From Tubulanus polymorphus (Eukaryota > Nemertea > Palaeonemertea > Tubulaniformes > Tubulanidae), in the NCBI RefSeq assembly GCF_964204645.1, contig NC_134028.1, forward strand, positions 13,753,263 to 13,817,262: a DNA stretch of 64,000 nt, written 5' to 3'. The notes beneath the pieces were generated by a model. It did not search any database. It was not told the DNA's origin and saw only the letters and a program-made list of their open reading frames with translations. The position numbers and the translations under genes were made by a program. Of this stretch, positions 21,404 through 32,330 are shown one piece after another (the first letter of the stretch is position 1; the number at the start of each line of letters is the position of its first letter).

Positions 21404-22307
21404 GGCACACCACCATCTCAACCTCAATACCGTAATAATAGTCGGTTTTATGTGCTTCATACAAATCCTTCAATCAAGATTTATGCAAAATAAGGTGAAA
21501 ACCGTTTAAATCAGTTTCCGTTCCGCTCATGTATAGACACTCTCAGGACTCGATATACAGCCGCTCGGACTGATGCTAAGGGCAGTCAATTTACTCCCGA
21601 CGTGTCGTTTTATCAACATAACGCTATGTCCATATTCGACAACCAAGGAATACCTGGTCGAATCGATACCGCCCGGCGGTCACACACAAAAAATCGCTTC
21701 AGATCACATCAGATCGATGATTTTAAGAACCTCCTCAATCCAAACAGATTGAAATATAGACGTAGTTGATACATACGCCGACAGATGATCGGTGCGATTA
21801 CCCTCGCAACACCAACGGACCCTGTTTTGACAGGACGGAAAGTACTCTCCACACGAGACGAGGAAAGCCCGTCCCACCTTTGCACAAATCTAACATCTAT
21901 ATCGGTTCTCACCACTACCCGCCACCGTAAGGCCTCGAATGTGTTGCTGATACACACGCCATCTATCTGATTAGGCTATCAGCACTATTTGCAATGACTT
22001 GCAATATAATACAGTCATACACCGACGCCTGTTTACTATATATAAAAGAAACAACACAATGTGTACCTCACATTCTCAATATGAATTACTCGTTTTTATT
22101 TCTACTGTGAATGATATAATTGTTACATTGCTTCACCCTCGTGAACTGGCTGCGTCACCCAGCCTCTAACGGTCTTACGGACCTAAATACAACTTTTTCT
22201 ACTGTGGATATTTAAACTACATACTAATGTGTACATATTGCTACACCCTCGTGGAACTGGCTGTGTTGCCCAGCCTCTAACGGTCCAGCGGACCCAAACA
22301 CCTTAAC
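20180..22307 (+). mobile_element. Direct 5'-truncated Penelope copy
   Basis: Begins at the element position equivalent to 23521 and runs to the 3' end ACCTTAAC at 22307, then continues directly into unit 1. It shares with unit 1 the base A at 21463 and T at 22133, where units 2, 3 and the inverted copy have G and A. Confidence 0.92.
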
Positions 22308-22689
22308 ATGTCTTCTTTTTTCCTACCCCCGGGTAGAAGCCGTTGTTTCAACGTGAAAATGGCCAACATAGACGGTGTGTCCAGCCACCCACATCGGTAG
22401 CAGAATAGCAATATCGGTTCTATTTACAACCAACCATACGGTTAACTGGTCCCTGCTACGGCACGGAATTACTTGAGGAATACCAGTAGATCGCTAACTC
22501 GAACGATCCCGTGTGGGTAACAGAACTTGCCGTGAACATCACGGTCCACACAATTTATACACAGAATCACCCCCTCATACACTGAAGGAGTGAAAAACCT
22601 GATAAATACACAGAAGAACGATCACGCAATTAGCAAATCACAATATATACACACAACACACCACCGGATGTGTACTACACGACGTCAAG

Positions 22690-22796
22690 TGACTCAATGA
22701 TTTTCTAGCCAATCAGCGCGTAACAGTGATAATTAGCCTGTGAAACAACAAACTCTCCGATTGGTGCCCTGCGGGAGCACCCAGAGAGTATAAATA
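22690..22796 (+). promoter_or_regulatory. Penelope unit 1 promoter
   Basis: TATAAATA lies at 22789-22796, 80 bp before the RT start codon. Upstream are a CCAAT box (22709-22713), an inverted one (ATTGG near 22760), and a TGACTCA word at 22690-22696 next to GACGTCA. The same sites recur 3,341 and 6,682 bp later. Function is inferred from consensus matches. Confidence 0.6.
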
Positions 22797-22875
22797 GTTA
22801 GCTATTCACTAACTACGACACACGCGGAACTCTGCTCACAGTATCACGCACTCACATTCCAGTCTTACTCCCCTC

Positions 22876-24744
22876 ATGGGTAGGAGGAAAAACAACCAGT
22901 GGAAAAACCACTCAACTGGGTCACGCATCAGCCGAGGTAAACCCTCCGCTACAACTGCCTCCCAGCTCAACAGATTTGTGGTCAACCTATCAAACCACGT
23001 GGTTAGCAAAACCACCATTAATGCATTAAGCAAGGGTCTGAAATTCGTACCCAATAATGCACCGACACAGAAGGACGAACTTCTCACGGCCGCCGAAGCT
23101 TTCTTCCGCCGCCTTAGGTTGAAATATATATTTTTTAACCGTGAGAAAAACTCACTGCACCCCTTCAAAGGGAAAAGCCAATTCGATCCGCTTACATCAG
23201 GCGATCGCCGGCTCGAACGTTATATTGAACTAACGCGTACAGAGCTCAAAAAACTCAATCTCACACAAAAATTCAAATCCAATTTATCGAGAAACGAGAT
23301 GAAAGCGATCAACGAACTAAATCGGAATAAAGATCTCATTGTAAAACCCTGTGACAAAGGGGGAGCCATAGCTATCATGAGCCAAGACTCTTACAAAAAA
23401 GAAGCTCTGAGACAGCTAAATGACACCAACAGCTACCGGTCAATCGCTCCACCCGACACTACTTTAGTCGCAAGTGAAATAAAAAGAATCATAGACGATA
23501 TGAGAAACAACCAAGAAATAGACCATGTTACGTGGCTATATCTAACACCGGGATCTGATATCAAAATCCCCGAGTTCTACCTTCTACCGAAAATTCACAA
23601 GGTCAACAACCCGGGGAGACCGATCCTAAGCGGCAACAATGGCCCCACGGAAAAGATATCCAAATATCTGGACTATTTTCTGAGACCAATCGCGAGTCGA
23701 GTATCAACATACATCCAAGATACCAATGACTTTCTCAACAAAATCAATTCCCTCCCTCCCCTCCGGAAAGATGCGATATTGGTGACAATGGATGTCAAAA
23801 GTCTATACACCAACATCCCTCACGGAGAAGCCATCAGTAGCATCCTTAGAAGTCTAGATGACTTCCCGCTACAATACGCAGTTCGCCGTCCAGACAAAAG
23901 ACGCTTCGTTCAATTCCTGAATCTAATACTGAAGAGAAATGAATTCTCTTTCGGGAAAAACGAACACCGCCTTCAAATAGAGGGTTGCGCCATGGGTTCA
24001 ACAGTCAGCCCGAGTCTAGCGATCATATTCATGCATTATCTCGAGACTAAATGTCTCCGCTCGGCACCGAACAATACTATACCCATGTTATATTGGAGAT
24101 ATATAGATGATATATTCTCAATCTGGACCCACGGTGAAGATAAACTACTCGAATTTTTCGAACATATGAACCAATCACACCGTACCATCCAATACGAACT
24201 GACACAATCAAGGGAGAAGGTACCCTTCCTAGACGTTGAAGTCTACAAAGGGAAAGATTTTGAGAACTCAGGTAAACTCTCAACAAGGGTGTACACAAAA
24301 CCCACGGACGCACACTCGCTCCTACACAAAGAATCGTGTCACCCGCCTCACTGCAGCAACAACATTGCATACGCACAGGCTCTCAGATTTAAGAAAATCT
24401 GCTCGGACGAAAGCGAATACCGCTCACAATGTAAAAAACTACAGGGTTACCTCCGGGCCCGAGGCTATAGTGCTCGCGAAATCCGCGCTCAAATCTACAA
24501 AGCGGACCAACGATATCGTACGGATCTCTTACACACGCGCACAAAAAAGCGCTCATTTGATTCAATCTCACTGATCACCAAATACCATCCGAACACGGAT
24601 AATATCCGTCAGTCGCTTACAAAACACTGGAAGATAATCCAATCGAACGCGACTCTGAGAATAATATTCAAGGAACCTCCTAGAATACTATTTACACGCG
24701 GCAAAAATCTTAGAGACATTCTAGTCCGCGCGAGATGTGTGTAA
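22876..24744 (+). CDS. Penelope-like reverse transcriptase, unit 1
   Basis: This 622-aa protein copies element RNA into DNA. RT landmarks are FYLLPKIHK (residues about 234-242), GRPILSGNNGPTEKISKYLD (247-266), motif A TMDVKSLYTNIP with Asp306, motif B AMGSTVSP (372-379), motif C YIDD with Asp411/Asp412, then FLDVEVY. The thumb region YTKPTDAH...SCHPPHC and the RGYS segment are distinctive of Penelope-like elements. The N-terminal 140 residues are basic, with the common NLSNHVVSKTTINALSKGL patch. The ORF ends at LRDILVRARCV, where endonuclease-bearing relatives continue into a CxxC linker and GIY-YIG domain. None is visible here, at either end. The ATG at 22876 is the first in frame after the TATA box. 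Confidence 0.93.
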   Translation: MGRRKNNQWKNHSTGSRISRGKPSATTASQLNRFVVNLSNHVVSKTTINALSKGLKFVPNNAPTQKDELLTAAEAFFRRLRLKYIFFNREKNSLHPFKGKSQFDPLTSGDRRLERYIELTRTELKKLNLTQKFKSNLSRNEMKAINELNRNKDLIVKPCDKGGAIAIMSQDSYKKEALRQLNDTNSYRSIAPPDTTLVASEIKRIIDDMRNNQEIDHVTWLYLTPGSDIKIPEFYLLPKIHKVNNPGRPILSGNNGPTEKISKYLDYFLRPIASRVSTYIQDTNDFLNKINSLPPLRKDAILVTMDVKSLYTNIPHGEAISSILRSLDDFPLQYAVRRPDKRRFVQFLNLILKRNEFSFGKNEHRLQIEGCAMGSTVSPSLAIIFMHYLETKCLRSAPNNTIPMLYWRYIDDIFSIWTHGEDKLLEFFEHMNQSHRTIQYELTQSREKVPFLDVEVYKGKDFENSGKLSTRVYTKPTDAHSLLHKESCHPPHCSNNIAYAQALRFKKICSDESEYRSQCKKLQGYLRARGYSAREIRAQIYKADQRYRTDLLHTRTKKRSFDSISLITKYHPNTDNIRQSLTKHWKIIQSNATLRIIFKEPPRILFTRGKNLRDILVRARCV

Positions 24745-26129
24745 GGCACACCACCATCTCAACCTCAATACCGTAATAATAGTCGGTTTTATGTGCTTCA
24801 TACAAATCCTTCAATCAAGATTTATGCAAAATAAGGTGAAAACCGTTTAAATCAGTTTCCGTTCCGCTCATGTATAGACACTCTCAGGACTCGATATACA
24901 GCCGCTCGGACTGATGCTAAGGGCAGTCAATTTACTCCCGACGTGTCGTTTTATCAACATAACGCTATGTCCATATTCGACAACCAAGGAATACCTGGTC
25001 GAATCGATACCGCCCGGCGGTCACACACAAAAAATCGCTTCAGATCACATCAGATCGATGATTTTAAGAACCTCCTCAATCCAAACAGATTGAAATATAG
25101 ACGTAGTTGATACATACGCCGACAGATGATCGGTGCGATTACCCTCGCAACACCAACGGACCCTGTTTTGACAGGACGGAAAGTACTCTCCACACGAGAC
25201 GAGGAAAGCCCGTCCCACCTTTGCACAAATCTAACATCTATATCGGTTCTCACCACTACCCGCCACCGTAAGGCCTCGAATGTGTTGCTGATACACACGC
25301 CATCTATCTGATTAGGCTATCAGCACTATTTGCAATGACTTGCAATATAATACAGTCATACACCGACGCCTGTTTACTATATATAAAAGAAACAACACAA
25401 TGTGTACCTCACATTCTCAATATGAATTACTCGTTTTTATTTCTACTGTGAATGATATAATTGTTACATTGCTTCACCCTCGTGAACTGGCTGCGTCACC
25501 CAGCCTCTAACGGTCTTACGGACCTAAATACAACTTTTTCTACTGTGGATATTTAAACTACATACTAATGTGTACATATTGCTACACCCTCGTGGAACTG
25601 GCTGTGTTGCCCAGCCTCTAACGGTCCAGCGGACCCAAACACCTTAACATGTCTTCTTTTTTCCTACCCCCGGGTAGAAGCCGTTGTTTCAACGTGAAAA
25701 TGGCCAACATAGACGGTGTGTCCAGCCACCCACATCGGTAGCAGAATAGCAATATCGGTTCTATTTACAACCAACCATACGGTTAACTGGTCCCTGCTAC
25801 GGCACGGAATTACTTGAGGAATACCAGTAGATCGCTAACTCGAACGATCCCGTGTGGGTAACAGAACTTGCCGTGAACATCACGGTCCACACAATTTATA
25901 CACAGAATCACCCCCTCATACACTGAAGGAGTGAAAAACCTGATAAATACACAGAAGAACGATCACGCAATTAGCAAATCACAATATATACACACAACAC
26001 ACCACCGGATGTGTACTACACGACGTCAAGTGACTCAATGATTTTCTAGCCAATCAGCGCGTAACAGTGATAATTAGCCTGTGAAACAACAAACTCTCCG
26101 ATTGGTGCCCTGCGGGAGCACCCAGAGAG

Positions 26130-26137
26130 TATAAATA
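26130..26137 (+). promoter_or_regulatory. Penelope unit 2 TATA box
   Basis: TATAAATA, 80 bp upstream of the unit 2 RT start, with the same upstream CCAAT and TGACTCA words as unit 1. Confidence 0.6.
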
Positions 26138-26216
26138 GTTAGCTATTCACTAACTACGACACACGCGGAACTCTGCTCACAGTATCACGCACTCACATTC
26201 CAGTCTTACTCCCCTC

Positions 26217-28085
26217 ATGGGTAGGAGGAAAAACAACCAGTGGAAAAACCACTCAACTGGGTCACGCATCAGCCGAGGTAAACCCTCCGCTACAACTGCC
26301 TCCCAGCTCAACAGATTTGTGGTCAACCTATCAAACCACGTGGTTAGCAAAACCACCATTAATGCATTAAGCAAGGGTCTGAAATTCGTACCCAATAATG
26401 CACCGACACAGAAGGACGAACTTCTCACGGCCGCCGAAGCTTTCTTCCGCCGCCTTAGGTTGAAATATATATTTTTTAACCGTGAGAAAAACTCACTGCA
26501 CCCCTTCAAAGGGAAAAGCCAATTCGATCCGCTTACATCAGGCGATCGCCGGCTCGAACGTTATATTGAACTAACGCGTACAGAGCTCAAAAAACTCAAT
26601 CTCACACAAAAATTCAAATCCAATTTATCGAGAAACGAGATGAAAGCGATCAACGAACTAAATCGGAATAAAGATCTCATTGTAAAACCCTGTGACAAAG
26701 GGGGAGCCATAGCTATCATGAGCCAAGACTCTTACAAAAAAGAAGCTCTGAGACAGCTAAATGACACCAACAGCTACCGGTCAATCGCTCCACCCGACAC
26801 TACTTTAGTCGCAAGTGAAATAAAAAGAATCATAGACGATATGAGAAACAACCAAGAAATAGACCATGTTACGTGGCTATATCTAACACCGGGATCTGAT
26901 ATCAAAATCCCCGAGTTCTACCTTCTACCGAAAATTCACAAGGTCAACAACCCGGGGAGACCGATCCTAAGCGGCAACAATGGCCCCACGGAAAAGATAT
27001 CCAAATATCTGGACTATTTTCTGAGACCAATCGCGAGTCGAGTATCAACATACATCCAAGATACCAATGACTTTCTCAACAAAATCAATTCCCTCCCTCC
27101 CCTCCGGAAAGATGCGATATTGGTGACAATGGATGTCAAAAGTCTATACACCAACATCCCTCACGGAGAAGCCATCAGTAGCATCCTTAGAAGTCTAGAT
27201 GACTTCCCGCTACAATACGCAGTTCGCCGTCCAGACAAAAGACGCTTCGTTCAATTCCTGAATCTAATACTGAAGAGAAATGAATTCTCTTTCGGGAAAA
27301 ACGAACACCGCCTTCAAATAGAGGGTTGCGCCATGGGTTCAACAGTCAGCCCGAGTCTAGCGATCATATTCATGCATTATCTCGAGACTAAATGTCTCCG
27401 CTCGGCACCGAACAATACTATACCCATGTTATATTGGAGATATATAGATGATATATTCTCAATCTGGACCCACGGTGAAGATAAACTACTCGAATTTTTC
27501 GAACATATGAACCAATCACACCGTACCATCCAATACGAACTGACACAATCAAGGGAGAAGGTACCCTTCCTAGACGTTGAAGTCTACAAAGGGAAAGATT
27601 TTGAGAACTCAGGTAAACTCTCAACAAGGGTGTACACAAAACCCACGGACGCACACTCGCTCCTACACAAAGAATCGTGTCACCCGCCTCACTGCAGCAA
27701 CAACATTGCATACGCACAGGCTCTCAGATTTAAGAAAATCTGCTCGGACGAAAGCGAATACCGCTCACAATGTAAAAAACTACAGGGTTACCTCCGGGCC
27801 CGAGGCTATAGTGCTCGCGAAATCCGCGCTCAAATCTACAAAGCGGACCAACGATATCGTACGGATCTCTTACACACGCGCACAAAAAAGCGCTCATTTG
27901 ATTCAATCTCACTGATCACCAAATACCATCCGAACACGGATAATATCCGTCAGTCGCTTACAAAACACTGGAAGATAATCCAATCGAACGCGACTCTGAG
28001 AATAATATTCAAGGAACCTCCTAGAATACTATTTACACGCGGCAAAAATCTTAGAGACATTCTAGTCCGCGCGAGATGTGTGTAA
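26217..28085 (+). CDS. Penelope-like reverse transcriptase, unit 2
   Basis: The predicted 622-aa protein is identical to that of unit 1, with all palm motifs intact and no stop or frame break. Three intact copies in a row mean that read-through RNA from any upstream unit would carry a complete downstream unit. Confidence 0.93.
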   Translation: MGRRKNNQWKNHSTGSRISRGKPSATTASQLNRFVVNLSNHVVSKTTINALSKGLKFVPNNAPTQKDELLTAAEAFFRRLRLKYIFFNREKNSLHPFKGKSQFDPLTSGDRRLERYIELTRTELKKLNLTQKFKSNLSRNEMKAINELNRNKDLIVKPCDKGGAIAIMSQDSYKKEALRQLNDTNSYRSIAPPDTTLVASEIKRIIDDMRNNQEIDHVTWLYLTPGSDIKIPEFYLLPKIHKVNNPGRPILSGNNGPTEKISKYLDYFLRPIASRVSTYIQDTNDFLNKINSLPPLRKDAILVTMDVKSLYTNIPHGEAISSILRSLDDFPLQYAVRRPDKRRFVQFLNLILKRNEFSFGKNEHRLQIEGCAMGSTVSPSLAIIFMHYLETKCLRSAPNNTIPMLYWRYIDDIFSIWTHGEDKLLEFFEHMNQSHRTIQYELTQSREKVPFLDVEVYKGKDFENSGKLSTRVYTKPTDAHSLLHKESCHPPHCSNNIAYAQALRFKKICSDESEYRSQCKKLQGYLRARGYSAREIRAQIYKADQRYRTDLLHTRTKKRSFDSISLITKYHPNTDNIRQSLTKHWKIIQSNATLRIIFKEPPRILFTRGKNLRDILVRARCV

Positions 28086-29470
28086 GGCACACCACCATCT
28101 CAACCTCAATACCGTAATAATAGTCGGTTTTATGTGCTTCATACGAATCCTTCAATCAAGATTTATGCAAAATAAGGTGAAAACCGTTTAAATCAGTTTC
28201 CGTTCCGCTCATGTATAGACACTCTCAGGACTCGATATACAGCCGCTCGGACTGATGCTAAGGGCAGTCAATTTACTCCCGACGTGTCGTTTTATCAACA
28301 TAACGCTATGTCCATATTCGACAACCAAGGAATACCTGGTCGAATCGATACCGCCCGGCGGTCACACACAAAAAATCGCTTCAGATCACATCAGATCGAT
28401 GATTTTAAGAACCTCCTCAATCCAAACAGATTGAAATATAGACGTAGTTGATACATACGCCGACAGATGATCGGTGCGATTACCCTCGCAACACCAACGG
28501 ACCCTGTTTTGACAGGACGGAAAGTACTCTCCACACGAGACGAGGAAAGCCCGTCCCACCTTTGCACAAATCTAACATCTATATCGGTTCTCACCACTAC
28601 CCGCCACCGTAAGGCCTCGAATGTGTTGCTGATACACACGCCATCTATCTGATTAGGCTATCAGCACTATTTGCAATGACTTGCAATATAATACAGTCAT
28701 ACACCGACGCCTGTTTACTATATATAAAAGAAACAACACAATGTGTACCTCACATTCTCAATATGAATTACTCGTTTTTATTTCTACTGTGAATGATATA
28801 ATTGTTACATTGCTACACCCTCGTGAACTGGCTGCGTCACCCAGCCTCTAACGGTCTTACGGACCTAAATACAACTTTTTCTACTGTGGATATTTAAACT
28901 ACATACTAATGTGTACATATTGCTACACCCTCGTGGAACTGGCTGTGTTGCCCAGCCTCTAACGGTCCAGCGGACCCAAACACCTTAACATGTCTTCTTT
29001 TTTCCTACCCCCGGGTAGAAGCCGTTGTTTCAACGTGAAAATGGCCAACATAGACGGTGTGTCCAGCCACCCACATCGGTAGCAGAATAGCAATATCGGT
29101 TCTATTTACAACCAACCATACGGTTAACTGGTCCCTGCTACGGCACGGAATTACTTGAGGAATACCAGTAGATCGCTAACTCGAACGATCCCGTGTGGGT
29201 AACAGAACTTGCCGTGAACATCACGGTCCACACAATTTATACACAGAATCACCCCCTCATACACTGAAGGAGTGAAAAACCTGATAAATACACAGAAGAA
29301 CGATCACGCAATTAGCAAATCACAATATATACACACAACACACCACCGGATGTGTACTACACGACGTCAAGTGACTCAATGATTTTCTAGCCAATCAGCG
29401 CGTAACAGTGATAATTAGCCTGTGAAACAACAAACTCTCCGATTGGTGCCCTGCGGGAGCACCCAGAGAG

Positions 29471-29478
29471 TATAAATA
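29471..29478 (+). promoter_or_regulatory. Penelope unit 3 TATA box
   Basis: TATAAATA at the same distance from the RT ORF as in units 1 and 2. Confidence 0.6.
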
Positions 29479-29557
29479 GTTAGCTATTCACTAACTACGA
29501 CACACGCGGAACTCTGCTCACAGTATCACGCACTCACATTCCAGTCTTACTCCCCTC

Positions 29558-31426
29558 ATGGGTAGGAGGAAAAACAACCAGTGGAAAAACCACTCAACTG
29601 GGTCACGCATCAGCCGAGGTAAACCCTCCGCTACAACTGCCTCCCAGCTCAACAGATTTGTGGTCAACCTATCAAACCACGTGGTTAGCAAAACCACCAT
29701 TAATGCATTAAGCAAGGGTCTGAAATTCGTACCCAATAATGCACCGACACAGAAGGACGAACTTCTCACGGCCGCCGAAGCTTTCTTCCGCCGCCTTAGG
29801 TTGAAATATATATTTTTTAACCGTGAGAAAAACTCACTGCACCCCTTCAAAGGGAAAAGCCAATTCGATCCGCTTACATCAGGCGATCGCCGGCTCGAAC
29901 GTTATATTGAACTAACGCGTACAGAGCTCAAAAAACTCAATCTCACACAAAAATTCAAATCCAATTTATCGAGAAACGAGATGAAAGCGATCAACGAACT
30001 AAATCGGAATAAAGATCTCATTGTAAAACCCTGTGACAAAGGGGGAGCCATAGCTATCATGAGCCAAGACTCTTACAAAAAAGAAGCTCTGAGACAGCTA
30101 AATGACACCAACAGCTACCGGTCAATCGCTCCACCCGACACTACTTTAGTCGCAAGTGAAATAAAAAGAATCATAGACGATATGAGAAACAACCAAGAAA
30201 TAGACCATGTTACGTGGCTATATCTAACACCGGGATCTGATATCAAAATCCCCGAGTTCTACCTTCTACCGAAAATTCACAAGGTCAACAACCCGGGGAG
30301 ACCGATCCTAAGCGGCAACAATGGCCCCACGGAAAAGATATCCAAATATCTGGACTATTTTCTGAGACCAATCGCGAGTCGAGTATCAACATACATCCAA
30401 GATACCAATGACTTTCTCAACAAAATCAATTCCCTCCCTCCCCTCCGGAAAGATGCGATATTGGTGACAATGGATGTCAAAAGTCTATACACCAACATCC
30501 CTCACGGAGAAGCCATCAGTAGCATCCTTAGAAGTCTAGATGACTTCCCGCTACAATACGCAGTTCGCCGTCCAGACAAAAGACGCTTCGTTCAATTCCT
30601 GAATCTAATACTGAAGAGAAATGAATTCTCTTTCGGGAAAAACGAACACCGCCTTCAAATAGAGGGTTGCGCCATGGGTTCAACAGTCAGCCCGAGTCTA
30701 GCGATCATATTCATGCATTATCTCGAGACTAAATGTCTCCGCTCGGCACCGAACAATACTATACCCATGTTATATTGGAGATATATAGATGATATATTCT
30801 CAATCTGGACCCACGGTGAAGATAAACTACTCGAATTTTTCGAACATATGAACCAATCACACCGTACCATCCAATACGAACTGACACAATCAAGGGAGAA
30901 GGTACCCTTCCTAGACGTTGAAGTCTACAAAGGGAAAGATTTTGAGAACTCAGGTAAACTCTCAACAAGGGTGTACACAAAACCCACGGACGCACACTCG
31001 CTCCTACACAAAGAATCGTGTCACCCGCCTCACTGCAGCAACAACATTGCATACGCACAGGCTCTCAGATTTAAGAAAATCTGCTCGGACGAAAGCGAAT
31101 ACCGCTCACAATGTAAAAAACTACAGGGTTACCTCCGGGCCCGAGGCTATAGTGCTCGCGAAATCCGCGCTCAAATCTACAAAGCGGACCAACGATATCG
31201 TACGGATCTCTTACACACGCGCACAAAAAAGCGCTCATTTGATTCAATCTCACTGATCACCAAATACCATCCGAACACGGATAATATCCGTCAGTCGCTT
31301 ACAAAACACTGGAAGATAATCCAATCGAACGCGACTCTGAGAATAATATTCAAGGAACCTCCTAGAATACTATTTACACGCGGCAAAAATCTTAGAGACA
31401 TTCTAGTCCGCGCGAGATGTGTGTAA
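29558..31426 (+). CDS. Penelope-like reverse transcriptase, unit 3
   Basis: The third intact 622-aa frame, with the same protein as in units 1 and 2. The 900 bp between its stop and the right border contain only short frames (such as 31808-31993) without GIY-YIG residues, so the lack of an endonuclease is not a truncation artefact of one copy. Confidence 0.93.
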   Translation: MGRRKNNQWKNHSTGSRISRGKPSATTASQLNRFVVNLSNHVVSKTTINALSKGLKFVPNNAPTQKDELLTAAEAFFRRLRLKYIFFNREKNSLHPFKGKSQFDPLTSGDRRLERYIELTRTELKKLNLTQKFKSNLSRNEMKAINELNRNKDLIVKPCDKGGAIAIMSQDSYKKEALRQLNDTNSYRSIAPPDTTLVASEIKRIIDDMRNNQEIDHVTWLYLTPGSDIKIPEFYLLPKIHKVNNPGRPILSGNNGPTEKISKYLDYFLRPIASRVSTYIQDTNDFLNKINSLPPLRKDAILVTMDVKSLYTNIPHGEAISSILRSLDDFPLQYAVRRPDKRRFVQFLNLILKRNEFSFGKNEHRLQIEGCAMGSTVSPSLAIIFMHYLETKCLRSAPNNTIPMLYWRYIDDIFSIWTHGEDKLLEFFEHMNQSHRTIQYELTQSREKVPFLDVEVYKGKDFENSGKLSTRVYTKPTDAHSLLHKESCHPPHCSNNIAYAQALRFKKICSDESEYRSQCKKLQGYLRARGYSAREIRAQIYKADQRYRTDLLHTRTKKRSFDSISLITKYHPNTDNIRQSLTKHWKIIQSNATLRIIFKEPPRILFTRGKNLRDILVRARCV

Positions 31427-32120
31427 GGCACACCACCATCTCAACCTCAATACCGTAATAATAGTCGGTTTTATGTGCTTCATACGAATCCTTCAATCAA
31501 GATTTATGCAAAATAAGGTGAAAACCGTTTAAATCAGTTTCCGTTCCGCTCATGTATAGACACTCTCAGGACTCGATATACAGCCGCTCGGACTGATGCT
31601 AAGGGCAGTCAATTTACTCCCGACGTGTCGTTTTATCAACATAACGCTATGTCCATATTCGACAACCAAGGAATACCTGGTCGAATCGATACCGCCCGGC
31701 GGTCACACACAAAAAATCGCTTCAGATCACATCAGATCGATGATTTTAAGAACCTCCTCAATCCAAACAGATTGAAATATAGACGTAGTTGATACATACG
31801 CCGACAGATGATCGGTGCGATTACCCTCGCAACACCAACGGACCCTGTTTTGACAGGACGGAAAGTACTCTCCACACGAGACGAGGAAAGCCCGTCCCAC
31901 CTTTGCACAAATCTAACATCTATATCGGTTCTCACCACTACCCGCCACCGTAAGGCCTCGAATGTGTTGCTGATACACACGCCATCTATCTGATTAGGCT
32001 ATCAGCACTATTTGCAATGACTTGCAATATAATACAGTCATACACCGACGCCTGTTTACTATATATAAAAGAAACAACACAATGTGTACCTCACATTCTC
32101 AATATGAATTACTCGTTTTT

Positions 32121-32330
32121 ATTTCTACTGTGAATGATATAATTGTTACATTGCTACACCCTCGTGAACTGGCTGCGTCACCCAGCCTCTAACGGTCTTA
32201 CGGACCTAAATACAACTTTTTCTACTGTGGATATTTAAACTACATACTAATGTGTACATATTGCTACACCCTCGTGGAACTGGCTGTGTTGCCCAGCCTC
32301 TAACGGTCCAGCGGACCCAAACACCTTAAC
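32121..32330 (+). repeat. Paired 3'-terminal blocks of the Penelope unit
   Basis: Two related blocks follow each other, each with CTACTGTG, TTGCTACACCCTCGTG, a GGCTG...CAGCC stem, TCTAACGGTC and a GGTC...GGACC stem. Their CTACACCC words are 120 bp apart. The last stem reads GGTCC-AGC-GGACC. Such structured 3' ends could be recognised by the RT. The pair recurs at every unit end, and in the inverted copy one block is partly deleted. Confidence 0.75.

Larger units (their letters stand above)
22308..25648 (+). mobile_element. Penelope full unit 1 (3,341 bp)
   Basis: Starts ATGTCTTCTTTTTTCC and ends ACCTTAAC. It has about 570 bp of leader with a TATA box, the 622-aa RT ORF, and about 900 bp of 3' region ending in two related hairpin-bearing blocks. 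In a tandem, the 3' region of one unit feeds the leader of the next, the pseudo-LTR arrangement of this class. Confidence 0.92.
25649..28989 (+). mobile_element. Penelope full unit 2 (3,341 bp)
   Basis: Same length and borders as unit 1. Compared with unit 1 it has G at 28145 (A at 24804) and A at 28815 (T at 25474). These are the only differences I noticed. Confidence 0.92.
17779..32330. mobile_element. Penelope-like retroelement array (five copies)
   Basis: Order: inverted 5'-truncated copy 17779-20170; 9-bp filler; direct 5'-truncated copy 20180-22307; three full units 22308-25648, 25649-28989 and 28990-32330, each 3,341 bp. The outward-facing 3' ends at both borders make the array look palindromic. 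Tandem units with partial and inverted upstream copies are the known arrangement of Penelope-like elements. The copies are almost identical, so the array is young. Its GC content is clearly higher than that of the Polinton around it. Confidence 0.93.
28990..32330 (+). mobile_element. Penelope full unit 3 (3,341 bp)
   Basis: The last unit; its 3' end ACCTTAAC abuts the right copy of the 676-bp Polinton duplication at 32331. It has G at 31486 and A at 32156, as in unit 2. Confidence 0.92.

Noticed and set aside
24077-24574. Recurrent ORFs of 99, 112 and 60 aa in every Penelope copy
   Set aside because: They are other-frame and antisense shadows of the RT gene. They recur only because the copies are identical.
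24745-25648. GIY-YIG endonuclease in the frames behind the RT
   Set aside because: The short ORFs there (such as 25126-25311 and the minus-strand 25050-25298) have no GIY or YIG pair and no Cys-rich linker.
22308-32330. Hammerhead ribozymes in the Penelope pseudo-LTRs
   Set aside because: Such motifs are known in this class, so I looked for CTGANGA with a following GAAA on both strands of the non-coding parts and found none in a foldable context. CTGATGC near 24,911 breaks the core. CTGAAGA near 23,929 lies in the RT coding region and is not followed by GAAA at stem distance.
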